Positions 41,912-51,581 are shown, counted from the first letter of the stretch. The stretch: 64,000 bases of DNA from QNZT01 sp964573205 (GCA_964573205.1 CAZNIT010000041.1:62001-126000), one strand, 5' to 3'. Notes: generated by a model from the letters alone, not told the origin. A program made the numbers and translations.

Positions 41912-42859
41912 TTAGAGTATCTCTTTGAGTGCGATCTCCTCGGCACGCTTCAAGAGTTTGATAGCACCCTCTTCCACCATACGATCAGCCAACTCTTTAC
42001 CCATCATTTTATAATCGTTTTTGGAGCCGACGAGCTTCTCTTTTATAAGCTCGGCTCCGTCAGGCATACCTACGATCGCTCTAACTTGTATATTGTCGTT
42101 ACCGTCGAGTTTCGCGTTTACACCGATCGGAACTTGACAGCCGCCTTGCAATACCGTTATAAAATCTCTCTCTATCGTGGTTTCTATATTGGCGTCCTCG
42201 TCATTTAGAACCGATATCGTCTCCAAAACCTCATGATCGTCAATACACTCTATACCTAAAGCCGCCTGTCCCATTGCGGGTATCATAAGAGATGTAGGTA
42301 TTTGATAAAAATATTTCACTTCATTTTGTAAGCCGAGTCTGTTTATGCCGGCTGTCGCTAAAATAATGGCATCATACTCACCCTCTTTAAGCTTTCTGAT
42401 TCTGGTATTTACATTTCCTCTGAGATTTTTGATTTTGAGATCAGGTCGATGCGCCAAGAGTTGCATGCGTCGTCTAAGACTTGTGGTGCCCACGACCGCG
42501 TTATCGGGAAGATTATCCAAATCGGCATATTTTTCGCTGAGCATCGCATCTCGAACATCCTCTCTTTTCGTGATCACACCAAGAACCAGACCTTCGGGAA
42601 ATTCGGTCGGAACATCTTTCAGACTATGTACGGCTATATGAGCCTCGCCGTTTAACATAGCGTCTTCGAGCTCTTTTGTAAAGAGTCCCTTCCCGCCGAT
42701 TTTCGCCAAAGGAGTATCAAGGATAATATCTCCTTTGGTTTTCATAACTTTCAGTTCGACTTCAAGTCCGGGATGAGCTTTTTGAAGTCTCTCCTTTATA
42801 TGCTCGGACTGCCATAACGCAAGCTTGCTGCCTCTTGTCGCAATAATCAACTTTTTCAT
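41912..42859 (-). CDS. hemC: Porphobilinogen deaminase (hydroxymethylbilane synthase)
   Basis: 315 residues. The protein begins IIATRGSKLALWQSEHI and has TKGD near residue 64, GLFTKELEDAML, HSLKDVPTE, GTTSLRRRMQL, LRGNVNTRI and the dipyrromethane-cofactor cysteine in LQGGCQVPIG. It polymerises four porphobilinogens into hydroxymethylbilane in heme synthesis. Its ATG overlaps the stop of the Dsb-like gene (ATGA). With hemA nearby it makes this block a heme-synthesis neighbourhood. Confidence 0.97.
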   Translation of the reverse strand: MKKLIIATRGSKLALWQSEHIKERLQKAHPGLEVELKVMKTKGDIILDTPLAKIGGKGLFTKELEDAMLNGEAHIAVHSLKDVPTEFPEGLVLGVITKREDVRDAMLSEKYADLDNLPDNAVVGTTSLRRRMQLLAHRPDLKIKNLRGNVNTRIRKLKEGEYDAIILATAGINRLGLQNEVKYFYQIPTSLMIPAMGQAALGIECIDDHEVLETISVLNDEDANIETTIERDFITVLQGGCQVPIGVNAKLDGNDNIQVRAIVGMPDGAELIKEKLVGSKNDYKMMGKELADRMVEEGAIKLLKRAEEIALKEIL

Positions 42860-43743
42860 TTTTTTCCTATAATTTCTCTATATTTGTTTCTGCTGAAATC
42901 TTTTTTCCCGTTTACATATACCGTCGGCGTACCGCTTATCATCATTTTACCGGCCATTTTCAAATCTTCTTCATATCTGCTGACGATCTTTTTATCTTTT
43001 ATATCTTCGAGAGTGACATTCGAGTTCATTTTTTTATTAAATTCGGCAAGTATTTTTTTATCGTCATCCGTGTCTATATTGAACTTTTTAGCATAGATTT
43101 TTTCCATAATGTTTTTGCCGCCTTTTTCTTCGAGCACCATAGCCGCTTTGATAATCGTCGGTGCCTCTTTGTGAAGCATAGTAAGCGGAAAATGATAATA
43201 ATACAGTGCTATTTTATCCGGATTTTCTTTCGCGGCTTTTAGAAGCTTCGGTAGATACTCTTGACAAAACGGACAGATCGGATCGCTAAACACTACGATT
43301 TTCGCAGGCGCATTTTCATTGCCGTATAAAAGGTGATCCTTTCTGTAAAACGAACTATCCATATCCGGTACGATTTTATCTTTCAAGGAGGCTCTATTTA
43401 CGATATTTACGAAGTCTCTGGTAATATACTTACCGTTACTGAATATTTTATCATGAACGGTCATCGTTTTGCCTTTTTGCTTGAGAAGCTTAAGGTCGAT
43501 ATCGAGAAAATAAATTTTCCAGCCGGGAAGATCCTTGACTTTTTTAGATTGCCTTATACTTATCCCTTTAAGGGAGAAGTCTTTGTTAACCGAAATCGCT
43601 TTTTTGACATAGCTTAACAATCTTTTTTGATGCTTCTGTTCGGCCGTGAGGTTTACATCTTTTTTTATATTCTTGGCAAAAAGCCCCACACCGCTACTTG
43701 AGAGTAGTGTCACTATCAATAACTTCGACATCAATCGCGTCAT
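42856..43743 (-). CDS. Periplasmic DsbC/DsbG-like thiol-disulfide protein
   Basis: 295 residues with a signal peptide (about 1-23, GVGLFAK). An N-terminal domain of about 110 residues may be a dimerisation domain. A thioredoxin-fold domain follows with the active site SDPICPFCQEY (CPFC) and cis-Pro loop SGTPTVYVNG. It could isomerise disulfides, or keep cysteines reduced for heme attachment by CcsBA. Its 5' end overlaps fxsA by 50 bases and its 3' end overlaps hemC, so it is translated within the operon. GGAG six bases before ATG 43743 supports the chosen start. Confidence 0.82.
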   Translation of the reverse strand: MTRLMSKLLIVTLLSSSGVGLFAKNIKKDVNLTAEQKHQKRLLSYVKKAISVNKDFSLKGISIRQSKKVKDLPGWKIYFLDIDLKLLKQKGKTMTVHDKIFSNGKYITRDFVNIVNRASLKDKIVPDMDSSFYRKDHLLYGNENAPAKIVVFSDPICPFCQEYLPKLLKAAKENPDKIALYYYHFPLTMLHKEAPTIIKAAMVLEEKGGKNIMEKIYAKKFNIDTDDDKKILAEFNKKMNSNVTLEDIKDKKIVSRYEEDLKMAGKMMISGTPTVYVNGKKDFSRNKYREIIGKK

Positions 43744-44107
43744 CGTTTTCTCCTTTATAAGTTCGTTTTTTCTCTTTCAAATGCAAAATATTTTTAGCAA
43801 TAAACGTACCAAAAAACCCAAACTGCAACACCACTCCGAGGATGTCGCTGAAAAAGCCCGGGACTATCAGTAAAACGGCTCCAAGCAGCGACATGATGTT
43901 CATCTTTTGAAATTGATCCACCGTTATACTGCCTTGCATAAGAGCCGTCATACTTTGAGCAAGAGTATATCGAAAGTTTGTTAACAAAAAAAATCCGATT
44001 ATCGCGCTTACGACGATCTCGAGAAAAGTGGCCAATCCGCCGATATTTGCGGCTATATCAACAGTTATCACCACCTCTAAAAAAAAGTAAATCAAAAAAT
44101 AAATCAC
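43694..44107 (-). CDS. fxsA: FxsA-family membrane protein
   Basis: 137 residues with three or four hydrophobic helices (about 1-20, 27-45, 70-100). Family blocks are FFLEVVITVDIAANIGGLAT, TALMQGSITVDQF and LLIVPGFFSDILG. FxsA is a cytoplasmic-membrane protein of unknown biochemical function, named for suppressing F exclusion of phage T7. The start abuts proS and the end overlaps the Dsb-like gene by 50 bases. Confidence 0.85.
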   Translation of the reverse strand: MIYFLIYFFLEVVITVDIAANIGGLATFLEIVVSAIIGFFLLTNFRYTLAQSMTALMQGSITVDQFQKMNIMSLLGAVLLIVPGFFSDILGVVLQFGFFGTFIAKNILHLKEKKRTYKGENDDAIDVEVIDSDTTLK

Positions 44108-45798
44108 TATATCTCCGTTAACTTTTCAAACAGATCATCGACACTCACTTCCTCTTTTTCAAGAGTTTTACGATCGACAATCTCGACCACACCCTCTTTC
44201 AAACCTTTACCGACGATAACGGCTTTTGGAAAACCGAAAAGTTCAAAATCGCTTATCTTGAATCCGAATCTCTCGTTTCTATCGTCCAAAAGTACGCTTT
44301 TAGAACTTTTTTGAAGTTTTTCGTAAAGATCGTACGCATATCTCTTTTGCTCTTCATCTTTGATATTGGATATGATGATCATAATCTCAAATGGGGTTGT
44401 CTCTTTTGTCCAAATACACCCTTTATCGTCATGATTTTGCTCTATCATAACCGCAACCAACCTACTGACTCCGATACCGTATGTTCCCATTACAAAAGGT
44501 TTGGTTTTACCGTTTTTATCCAAAAATACGGCATCCAACGCTTGAGAGTATTTTGTTCCTAACTGAAATATATGACCTACTTCTATCCCTTTTGTGATAG
44601 TTAGTCTGCCGCCGCAGTGAATACACTCGTCTCCCTCTTGTACGCTCACCAAGTCTTGAAAAATAAAATCTTTTCCTTTAAACGAAAAACCGACATAATG
44701 ATAATTCTCTTTATTCGCTCCGCATATCAATAAATTTTCATTTTCAAGTTCGCTATCAACTATGCACTTTACACCATCGACACCGGGTCCCATATAGCCG
44801 GCAACCAAGCCGGCATCTTTGAGATCCTCTTGCGTTGCATCCTCAAACTCCAAAGCTCCGCATGCAAAAAGGGCTTTCGTCTCTTCGAGCGTATCGCTTC
44901 CTCGCATAAAAAACAGAACGATCTCCTTTTTATCTCCGAAATCAGCTTTTTTTGCTATCGCTTTTACTAGATAATACGGATCTATTTTAAAAAACTCGCT
45001 AAGTTCTTCTATCGTTTTGACTTCAGGGGTGTAAAATTCTCCCTCTCTCATTTCAACTTCATCGTCCACAGGCGGTTTTTTGACTCTTTTCGCGGCTTCG
45101 ATGTTCGCGCCGTAATCACACCCTCGGCAAATTACGATATCGTCTTCACCGTTTTCGGCAAGAACCATAAATTCTCTCGAACCGCTTCCACCTATCGCAC
45201 CGCTGTTGGCTTCGACCACTCTGTACTCCAGCTCCAGTCTATCAAATATTTTCGAATAGGTTTCTTGCATCAAGGCATACTCTCTTTGCATATCCTCGAC
45301 ACTTTCATGAAAACTGTAACCGTCCTTCATCAAAAACTCTCGACCTCTTAAAAGCCCGTATCTCGGTCTAGCTTCGTCACGAAATTTGGTATTTATCTGA
45401 TAAAGGTTCAAAGGAAGCTGTTTGTAACTTTTAACGCGCCCTCTAACTAAATCGACCATAGCCTCTTCATGCGTTGGTCCTAGAACATATTCGTTATTTT
45501 TACGATCTTTAAATCTCAAAAGCTCTTTTCCGAATTTATCGTATCGTCCGCTCTCTTTCCAAAGCTGATAAGGAGTGATAAAACCTAGCTGAACCTCTTG
45601 ACATCCCGCCTTGTCAAGTTCCTCTTTAACGATAGCTCTTATCTTATCGAGTACCATTTTACCAAGCGGTAAAAAATTATATATCCCGCTTCCGACTTGC
45701 GATATAAATCCTCCTCGCAAAAGATATATATGACTGGGAAGAAGCGCGTCTTTTGGCGCATCTTTAAGCGTAGGTGCGAAAAGCTCACTTAATTTCAC
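44107..45798 (-). CDS. proS: Prolyl-tRNA synthetase
   Basis: 563 residues of the long bacterial type. Class II motifs are LLRGGFISQVGSGIYNFLPL, FRDEARPRYGLLRGREFLMK (motif 2) and GTYGIGVSRLVAVMIEQ (motif 3). An editing (INS) domain lies at about 225-400, containing YLVKAIAKKADF. The anticodon-binding domain is C-terminal. The start is GTG at 45798, overlapping the hemA stop by one base (TAGTG), which indicates translational coupling. Confidence 0.97.
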   Translation of the reverse strand: MKLSELFAPTLKDAPKDALLPSHIYLLRGGFISQVGSGIYNFLPLGKMVLDKIRAIVKEELDKAGCQEVQLGFITPYQLWKESGRYDKFGKELLRFKDRKNNEYVLGPTHEEAMVDLVRGRVKSYKQLPLNLYQINTKFRDEARPRYGLLRGREFLMKDGYSFHESVEDMQREYALMQETYSKIFDRLELEYRVVEANSGAIGGSGSREFMVLAENGEDDIVICRGCDYGANIEAAKRVKKPPVDDEVEMREGEFYTPEVKTIEELSEFFKIDPYYLVKAIAKKADFGDKKEIVLFFMRGSDTLEETKALFACGALEFEDATQEDLKDAGLVAGYMGPGVDGVKCIVDSELENENLLICGANKENYHYVGFSFKGKDFIFQDLVSVQEGDECIHCGGRLTITKGIEVGHIFQLGTKYSQALDAVFLDKNGKTKPFVMGTYGIGVSRLVAVMIEQNHDDKGCIWTKETTPFEIMIIISNIKDEEQKRYAYDLYEKLQKSSKSVLLDDRNERFGFKISDFELFGFPKAVIVGKGLKEGVVEIVDRKTLEKEEVSVDDLFEKLTEI

Positions 45799-47123
45799 TA
45801 TGAATCCTTTTTATGTAAATCTTTTTGGATCTGATAATCACATTTGTAAGTATCTAGCGCCTTTCTCTGCGAAACATTCAAACCGAAAAAGAGTTGAATC
45901 GACTGAACCACCGTATCGGCTTGAGGTTGTTCGGCTATATTTTTAAGCATATTGGTAGGTTTATGTAAAAAACTGTTGAACGCTTGGTGAATAATTTTTT
46001 CTATCTGCTTCTCATACTCTTTTGGAACATAACCTTTTTTTATAGCTCTTTGTAGCTCTTTATGACTACAGGATTTCGCCATATCTCTGATCTCTTTGAT
46101 CATAGGATCGACCGAGAGAGTTTGAAGCCATTTGAAAAAATCCTCGGTAAACTTTCCGACTATCTCATAAGCTTTTTGAGCGTTATGTTCGCGCTGTTGT
46201 AAATTTTGTTGCATTATCGTTCTTAAATCGTCCACCGCATATACGGTGAGATTTTCACACTCACACTCTTCTATATCACGCGGAATCGCGATATCGAACC
46301 AATGTCGCTCGAAAGAGACGTTTTCAACCATATCGGCCGTTATCACCGGGTGCGACGCTCCTGTCGCCGAAAAAAGCAGACGGTAGTGATTTACCAACTT
46401 TTGAAGTTCCGAAAAAGGCTCTATCGTAACGGTCACTTGATCCAATTTTTTCGCTATTTCATGAGCTTTTTCCAAATCCCTGTTGACAAAAATAATATTC
46501 GCACCGGCATTCGCCAGATGTTTAGCGGCAAGTTCGCCCATCTCACCCGCACCTACGACTACCGCCGTATATCCTCCGAGATTACCGCCGAAAATCTCTT
46601 TTGCTTTCGCTACAGCTACACTCGCGACGGAGATTGGATTTTTGGATATATCCGTAGCGGTTCTAACCGTCGCGGAACATCTAAAAGCGTTATGCATAAC
46701 ACGAGCGATCTTTTGTCCGCTATAACCGTTTTCGTACGAAAAGCTGAAAGCATCTTTGACCTGTCCAACTATCTGCGTCTCTCCGAGAACCAAGCTATCC
46801 AAAGACGAAACGACGCTAAATATATGATAAATAGCTTGAGCGTCCGTATATATTTCGCCTTTACCTTCGAGTTCCTCTTGCGAAACGCCGGTGATTTTCG
46901 AAAGCGACTTCAAAATTTTCTCTTTTAGTCCTTTTATCTCCTTGGCGCTTACTATTATCTCCACTCTATTGCAAGTGGATACGACCAAAGCCTCATGCAC
47001 TTCGTCGATAGCTATAAGAGCGTCATAAAGCTCTTTTCTAAGATCCAAATTAGCAAAAGATAACTTCTCTCTAGTTTCGATATTGGTATTTTTATGGGTA
47101 AAGCTAGCTATCAAGTAACGCAT
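45798..47123 (-). CDS. hemA: Glutamyl-tRNA reductase
   Basis: 441 residues from ATG 47123; a TTG three bases earlier is in frame. Conserved blocks are NIETREKLSF, the catalytic cysteine in LVVSTCNRVEI, LVLGETQIVGQV, the NADPH-binding VVVGAGEMGELAAKHL, and RDIEECECEN. It reduces glutamyl-tRNA to glutamate-1-semialdehyde, the first committed step of C5 heme synthesis, and is usually heme-regulated. It overlaps the polyprenyl synthase stop (TGATG) and the proS start. Confidence 0.97.
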   Translation of the reverse strand: MRYLIASFTHKNTNIETREKLSFANLDLRKELYDALIAIDEVHEALVVSTCNRVEIIVSAKEIKGLKEKILKSLSKITGVSQEELEGKGEIYTDAQAIYHIFSVVSSLDSLVLGETQIVGQVKDAFSFSYENGYSGQKIARVMHNAFRCSATVRTATDISKNPISVASVAVAKAKEIFGGNLGGYTAVVVGAGEMGELAAKHLANAGANIIFVNRDLEKAHEIAKKLDQVTVTIEPFSELQKLVNHYRLLFSATGASHPVITADMVENVSFERHWFDIAIPRDIEECECENLTVYAVDDLRTIMQQNLQQREHNAQKAYEIVGKFTEDFFKWLQTLSVDPMIKEIRDMAKSCSHKELQRAIKKGYVPKEYEKQIEKIIHQAFNSFLHKPTNMLKNIAEQPQADTVVQSIQLFFGLNVSQRKALDTYKCDYQIQKDLHKKDS

Positions 47124-48016
47124 CAAAACTCTCTTTCTATCATATCTTTGATCACTTTTTCCAGATCTTCACTCTTATCTTCTTTAATCGCTTCAAGAGC
47201 CTCGTATCCGAGTTTTCTGGCCAACTCTATCGATTTTAAAACGGCGCCGCTCTCTCTCATTTTCAATTTTATCCATTTGGCTTCATCGTCATTCAACTCT
47301 TTTTTATAGAGACTTGAGAGTATCTTTTTGTCGCTTTCGTTCAAGCTTTTGTAAAGATAAATATACGGCAAAGTACACTTCCCCTCTTTAAAATCAGCTA
47401 ACGCCGGTTTACCGAGTTTTTGACTATCGGACGTAATGTCTAGGACATCGTCTATAATTTGAAAGGCCAATCCGAGATTTTTTCCGTAAACGGCGTAAAA
47501 GTCGCTATCTTTTCCGCTCAAAGATGCGGCACATGCCGCGGTAGCCTCTATAAGTACGGCCGTTTTTTTATAAATCATGTCAAAATATTTTTCTTCGTCA
47601 AGTTGTAAAGAGTCGGAATAGATCACATCCAAAAGCTCGCCTGCGGAGAGCTTTGTGACGGCATCCGAAATTTTACAAGCGATAAAATCGCTAAAATCGT
47701 TCAACTCGTAAAAGGCTTTGGAGTATAGGATATCTCCAAGCATTACGGCCGTCTTACTATCGTAAGTAGCGTTTATGGAAGGTGTTCCCCTCCTTGTAAC
47801 GGCTTCGTCTATTACATCGTCATGAAGAAGGCTGGCGGCATGGATCAGCTCTATTACGGCGGCTAATTTTACGGCATCTTCGCTATTTGACGCGATTTTC
47901 AATATAAGCTTCGCTCGAAGTCTTTTACCGCTGGAGAGTTTTTCATAAAGTTCCAGAGCAAAGGGGTCAACTTCGGCTACATAGTTGTACATAAGTGATT
48001 CGACTTCTTCTAACAT
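47123..48016 (-). CDS. ispB: Polyprenyl diphosphate synthase
   Basis: 297 residues of the trans-prenyltransferase fold. The first Asp-rich motif is SLLHDDVIDEAVTRRGTPS and the second is AFQIIDDVLDITSD, with GKRLRAKLILKI near the N-terminus. Residues before the first motif are small (HAAS), which favours long-chain products such as the octa- or hexaprenyl tail of menaquinone. The symbol ispB is by analogy; a farnesyl or geranylgeranyl synthase cannot be excluded without chain-length analysis. It is in the same operon as hemA. Confidence 0.88.
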   Translation of the reverse strand: MLEEVESLMYNYVAEVDPFALELYEKLSSGKRLRAKLILKIASNSEDAVKLAAVIELIHAASLLHDDVIDEAVTRRGTPSINATYDSKTAVMLGDILYSKAFYELNDFSDFIACKISDAVTKLSAGELLDVIYSDSLQLDEEKYFDMIYKKTAVLIEATAACAASLSGKDSDFYAVYGKNLGLAFQIIDDVLDITSDSQKLGKPALADFKEGKCTLPYIYLYKSLNESDKKILSSLYKKELNDDEAKWIKLKMRESGAVLKSIELARKLGYEALEAIKEDKSEDLEKVIKDMIEREF

Positions 48017-48024
48017 CTTCGCCT

Positions 48025-48456
48025 TTACTTTTTTGGTCTAACGATTCTTATCTCAAATCTCTTTGAAAGATCGACATATTCCATATCGAGCTTTACTTTT
48101 TTACTTTTATCGTCAAACGATATGAATCTTATCACAAGAAAGTCTCGTCGCGCACTATTTTTGTAATCCGCGTTTACATAGACTCTTATACTGTTCAATC
48201 CATATGCGGTTTGAAGTATATGCTGTCTCTTGAAACCTTCATGATCAACCAGTAAAACTAATCGTTTGTTATGAAAAAGAGTCCACCGAAACTTTAAAAT
48301 CCCCTCTTGTTCGAAACTTTTTTTTTCATCTTTTACGATAACTACTTCGGCAACCTGATCTTTTTTCAGCAAAAAGGTATGAGTAAATCCGATATCCGCC
48401 CTCCCGCCGTACAGCAAAACGACAAAACCGAGGATACCGAAAATTACTCTACTCAT
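48025..48456 (-). CDS. Small exported protein of unknown function
   Basis: 143 residues with an N-terminal signal (about 1-20, ending YGGRADIG). The rest alternates charged beta-strands (ILKFRWTLFHNKRLVLLVDH and KVKLDMEYVDLSKRFEIRIV), probably a beta-sandwich. There are no cysteines. It lies between the DUF2018 gene, overlapped by 8 bases, and the polyprenyl synthase. I do not recognise a family beyond Campylobacterota conserved hypothetical proteins. Confidence 0.6.
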   Translation of the reverse strand: MSRVIFGILGFVVLLYGGRADIGFTHTFLLKKDQVAEVVIVKDEKKSFEQEGILKFRWTLFHNKRLVLLVDHEGFKRQHILQTAYGLNSIRVYVNADYKNSARRDFLVIRFISFDDKSKKVKLDMEYVDLSKRFEIRIVRPKK

Positions 48457-48727
48457 TTTTTGTTAATATATTTCCCATTCCCTCGATAAAAAGATCCGTC
48501 TGTCTTTTCTTTATCTTATCCTGATTTTCCCAAATATAATTTTGAACTATCTGCAAAACATCTTTATCTTCACCCATCATCTCTTCGAAAAGAAGTTCAA
48601 AAGCCGCTATCTTCTCAAGATTTGCCGAAAGTTCCTCTTCCACTAAATTTCTATTCGCATTAAAAATTATATCGAAATATTTTTTGCTCGGACTGCCTCC
48701 AAACAGATCGTCATCTTCCAATAGCAT
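48449..48727 (-). CDS. DUF2018 family protein
   Basis: 92 residues, soluble and acidic. The N-terminus DDDLFGGSPSKKYFDIIFNA with NRNLVEEELSANLEKIAAFE matches the DUF2018 family, which I know only from Campylobacterota. That supports the taxonomic call. It is helical, and no function is known. It overlaps the next gene of the operon by 8 bases. Confidence 0.8.
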   Translation of the reverse strand: MLLEDDDLFGGSPSKKYFDIIFNANRNLVEEELSANLEKIAAFELLFEEMMGEDKDVLQIVQNYIWENQDKIKKRQTDLFIEGMGNILTKNE

Positions 48728-48772
48728 ATTTTTCCCCTCTTCGTTGCTAAATAAGCAATGATTATACCATTA

Positions 48773-49711
48773 TTAGCTAAAAAATCTAAATATCATCTCT
48801 CTGATGCATTTTGTATCCTCTACTCTATTTATATTATCGCGAAATTGTGAAGAATTCGGAAAATTTTTCGAATAGGTATGTAGATGTTTTCGAAAAATAT
48901 GCGCCCCTTTTTCTCCGTAAAACTCCAACATAGCATCATAATGCTCCAAAACAATTTGAACTATCTTTTTCTTATCGAGCGTTTTAAGATCATTTTTTAT
49001 CTGATAAAATATCCATGGATTTCCGACTGCACCACGCCCGATCATCACACCATCGCATCCGGTAAAGCTCTTTATTCTCTTTACTTTTTCATATGTTGTG
49101 ATATCCCCGTTTGCGATAACCGGTATCTTTACGCTCTCTTTCGCGACTTTTATAGCTTCGTAATCAACCGGCGCTTTATACCGTCCTGAACGTGTGCGTC
49201 CATGAACGCTTAGAAAATCGGCACCGCTTTTTTCTATAGTTTTTGCGATTTTTTCGGGTATTTTTTCATCAAAGCCGATTCTAGTTTTTACCGACGTATA
49301 ACGCTTGTTCGAATATTTTTTTATCGTTTCCACCACCCTCGCCATTTGATCCAGATCTTTCAACAAAGCGGAACCGGCATTTTGAGAGACTACTTTAGGA
49401 ACGGGACAACCGCAGTTTAGATCGATTCCGTCGATCCCTTCCATTTCGTTAAGTATCAAAACCGCTTTTTTCGCCGTTTCGACATCGCCCGTTGCGATTT
49501 GAACGACATACGGAGTTTCTAAAGGAGACTTTTTAAGCATCTTAATAGTTTTTTCGGAGTTATATATAAGAGCGTTCGCACTTATCATCTCGCTATAAGT
49601 AAGATCCGCGCCGAATTTTTTCACAACGCTCCTAAACGGTAAATCGGTATAACCCGCCAAAGGCGCGAGAGCCAAAAGATCTTTTTTCGAAAAATCTATC
49701 GGCTCTTTCAC
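48773..49711 (-). CDS. dus: tRNA-dihydrouridine synthase
   Basis: 312 residues from a GTG start 6 bases after the upstream stop. The FMN barrel shows LALAPLAGYTDLPFR, GIDLNCGCPVPKVVSQNAGS with the catalytic Cys, FLSVHGRTRSGRYKAP, VIANGDIT and DGVMIGRGAVGNPWIF. It reduces specific uridines in tRNA with NADPH. The subtype (DusA, B or C) is not resolved; the GS-ALL segment after the active site favours the DusB group. Confidence 0.93.
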   Translation of the reverse strand: MKEPIDFSKKDLLALAPLAGYTDLPFRSVVKKFGADLTYSEMISANALIYNSEKTIKMLKKSPLETPYVVQIATGDVETAKKAVLILNEMEGIDGIDLNCGCPVPKVVSQNAGSALLKDLDQMARVVETIKKYSNKRYTSVKTRIGFDEKIPEKIAKTIEKSGADFLSVHGRTRSGRYKAPVDYEAIKVAKESVKIPVIANGDITTYEKVKRIKSFTGCDGVMIGRGAVGNPWIFYQIKNDLKTLDKKKIVQIVLEHYDAMLEFYGEKGAHIFRKHLHTYSKNFPNSSQFRDNINRVEDTKCIREMIFRFFS

Positions 49712-49717
49712 ACTCTG

Positions 49718-50728
49718 TTATTTAAAGAATAGATCGGTATCGAAATTTTTTCCGCTATCTTTTAAAAAGAGAAGATATTTGAAAACCGGATACTCCTCTT
49801 CGCTGGAATTTTCCAAAAACTCTCTAGCGTTATCAACCATTTGAAGCTCGAAAAGAACGTAAAGATAACCGTCTCCGGCCTCTTGCGGAAATTGATGTGC
49901 AAGTTTTTCAAAAAGTAAAATCAACCGATCCGGATTTAGTTTGCTTTTGAGTTTTTTTGCCAGATCGATATAGTCCTCTTTCGTGAAATCGAGATCTTTG
50001 ATAAAATCGATAATATCTTCGTCACTCATGTCAATAGCGTTCTCTTTGGCATCTATCCGCTCTATCAATGTGTAAAAAAGCTCTTTCGTCGGTTCGACCT
50101 GATACTTTTTTATCTCGTCAAGAGAAGCGTAAGTAGCGAGAGCATGATGAGCTTTTTGACAAAGCTTTTTGTCTTCACACTTTTTCAAAATAGTCGTAGC
50201 ATAAGTTCTATCCTGTGCTAACGCGTTAAGTGAGTTTTGCAAAACAAGCGCATTATCCGGGAGAAGATTGAATTTCGAGAGATCGACGACCTCTCCCTCT
50301 TTAATTCTCTGTTTCGCTTCCAAAATATCTTGGATTCCGTCATCATATACTCTGTGGTGTACCGACCTTTTAGGATCGATATTTAAAAGAGGCAGTATCA
50401 TTCCAGGCAATTTGAACACTTCGCTCTTATATTCATCGGCACTAACTTTCTTGCCAAGAAGCGCTCTTTTTGCATTTTCGACGAATCTTTCGCTATCGCT
50501 TTTTATCGTTCTGAGCTTTGCGAAATTGATCGTTCCATAAAAAATTAGATGAATTATCGTTACAAGATATAGTATGAGTGCTGGAATCAAAACCCACACG
50601 GCTATCGGAAGATTGATATTTATTCCGGCAATAGGTAAACTGTAATACTCACCTGTATAAGTATAGATCGCTATACCCATAGCGATTATAAGCATGGCTC
50701 CTAAAACTATATACTTTCTCAAGCCCAT
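49718..50728 (-). CDS. Two-span membrane protein, conserved hypothetical
   Basis: 336 residues. Two membrane helices (about 5-22 and 40-65) are followed by a large soluble part that is helical and Leu/Asp/Glu-rich, with repeat-like segments (LPDNALVLQNSLNALAQDRT, KKCEDKKLCQKAHHALATYA). The soluble part is probably cytoplasmic. There are no catalytic motifs. It is the gene between dksA and dus, with 12- and 6-base gaps, so it is cotranscribed. The family was not recognised. Confidence 0.65.
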   Translation of the reverse strand: MGLRKYIVLGAMLIIAMGIAIYTYTGEYYSLPIAGININLPIAVWVLIPALILYLVTIIHLIFYGTINFAKLRTIKSDSERFVENAKRALLGKKVSADEYKSEVFKLPGMILPLLNIDPKRSVHHRVYDDGIQDILEAKQRIKEGEVVDLSKFNLLPDNALVLQNSLNALAQDRTYATTILKKCEDKKLCQKAHHALATYASLDEIKKYQVEPTKELFYTLIERIDAKENAIDMSDEDIIDFIKDLDFTKEDYIDLAKKLKSKLNPDRLILLFEKLAHQFPQEAGDGYLYVLFELQMVDNAREFLENSSEEEYPVFKYLLFLKDSGKNFDTDLFFK

Positions 50729-50740
50729 AATTTGTGTCCT

Positions 50741-51091
50741 TTATGCAGTTTTTTCCACTATCTCTCTGCATACTATACAATATTTAGCCTGTGGTTTGAC
50801 TTTCAATCTGGCAAGTCCGATCGGCTCTTCGCACATTTCGCAAACACCGTAAGTTTTGTTGCTGATTTTAAAGAGCGCATAATCGATCTCTTTTAACTCC
50901 TGTTGAAGTTTCGCACTAAGCGTTCGCTCTATCTCACTATCCGTACTGATCGTGGCATAGTCGGCTTCATCGCTTGCATCCGCTCTTTTTAACTCCTGTA
51001 TCTCTTTTTCACTATCTTGTATAGTTCTTTGGATTTGATCTTTCCTCTCCTCGAGTATGGTTTTGAATGTCTCAAGCTCTTTATCAGTCAT
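50741..51091 (-). CDS. dksA: DksA/TraR-family zinc-finger regulator
   Basis: 116 residues from ATG 51091, which follows GGAGAC; an upstream in-frame extension has no family match. An N-terminal coiled coil (about 1-65, EERKDQIQRTIQDSEKEIQE) with an acidic tip (DASDEADYA) precedes a C4 zinc finger, CEMCEEPIGLARLKV then CIVC. DksA binds the RNA polymerase secondary channel and works with ppGpp to tune rRNA and stress promoters. The coiled-coil tip has the DxxDxA residues needed for activity. Confidence 0.92.
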   Translation of the reverse strand: MTDKELETFKTILEERKDQIQRTIQDSEKEIQELKRADASDEADYATISTDSEIERTLSAKLQQELKEIDYALFKISNKTYGVCEMCEEPIGLARLKVKPQAKYCIVCREIVEKTA

Positions 51092-51125
51092 CTTGTCTCC
51101 TTGAATGTTTCGCTTGTTAGTTCTT

Positions 51126-51581
51126 TTATTTATGATAAGGGTGCTTGTGCAAAATAGTAAGTCCCCGATAAATTTGTTCATACAAAACAACTTTTGCGAT
51201 TTTATGACTAAATGTCAATTTACTTAAGCTTATAACAAGATCGCCTTTGGTTAAAAAACTATCTTCAAAACCGTAAGCACCTGCTATAAAGAAATTTAAG
51301 TTTGTATTTATATCAAAAGTTTTATAAAAATCAAAACTATCTAATAATTTACCTTCAGGATGAAGCAAGATATTAAATCCTTTCATAAAAGGCTCAAACG
51401 CCTGAGAGTAGGAGCTTTTAGCGGTTTGCGGATTAATATTTTGAGCGGAAGAAATTTTTTTGTTAAAAATATTATGCTCCTTGAAGCGAGCATATTTTGA
51501 TATCATTTTAGAGTAATTTTTACAGATGGGAGTATATTCGTCAATACAACTTTTTTCGATCGTATAGAGGTCAATTTTCAT
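51126..51581 (-). CDS. rlmH: 23S rRNA (pseudouridine1915-N3)-methyltransferase
   Basis: 151 residues of the SPOUT class. The C-terminal knot motifs are LNFFIAGAYGFEDSF and ISLSKLTFSHKIAKVVLYEQ with IYRGLTILHKHPYHK, the diagnostic RlmH ending. It methylates a pseudouridine in helix 69 of 23S rRNA. It overlaps the thiE-like gene by 11 bases. The usual LDxxGKxxxS segment is replaced here by LHPEGKLLDSFDF. Confidence 0.93.
   Translation of the reverse strand: MKIDLYTIEKSCIDEYTPICKNYSKMISKYARFKEHNIFNKKISSAQNINPQTAKSSYSQAFEPFMKGFNILLHPEGKLLDSFDFYKTFDINTNLNFFIAGAYGFEDSFLTKGDLVISLSKLTFSHKIAKVVLYEQIYRGLTILHKHPYHK

Noticed and set aside
46302..46928. A 208-codon plus-strand open frame opposite hemA
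   Set aside because: It is an antisense reading of a conserved gene with no recognisable motif and basic, low-quality composition.
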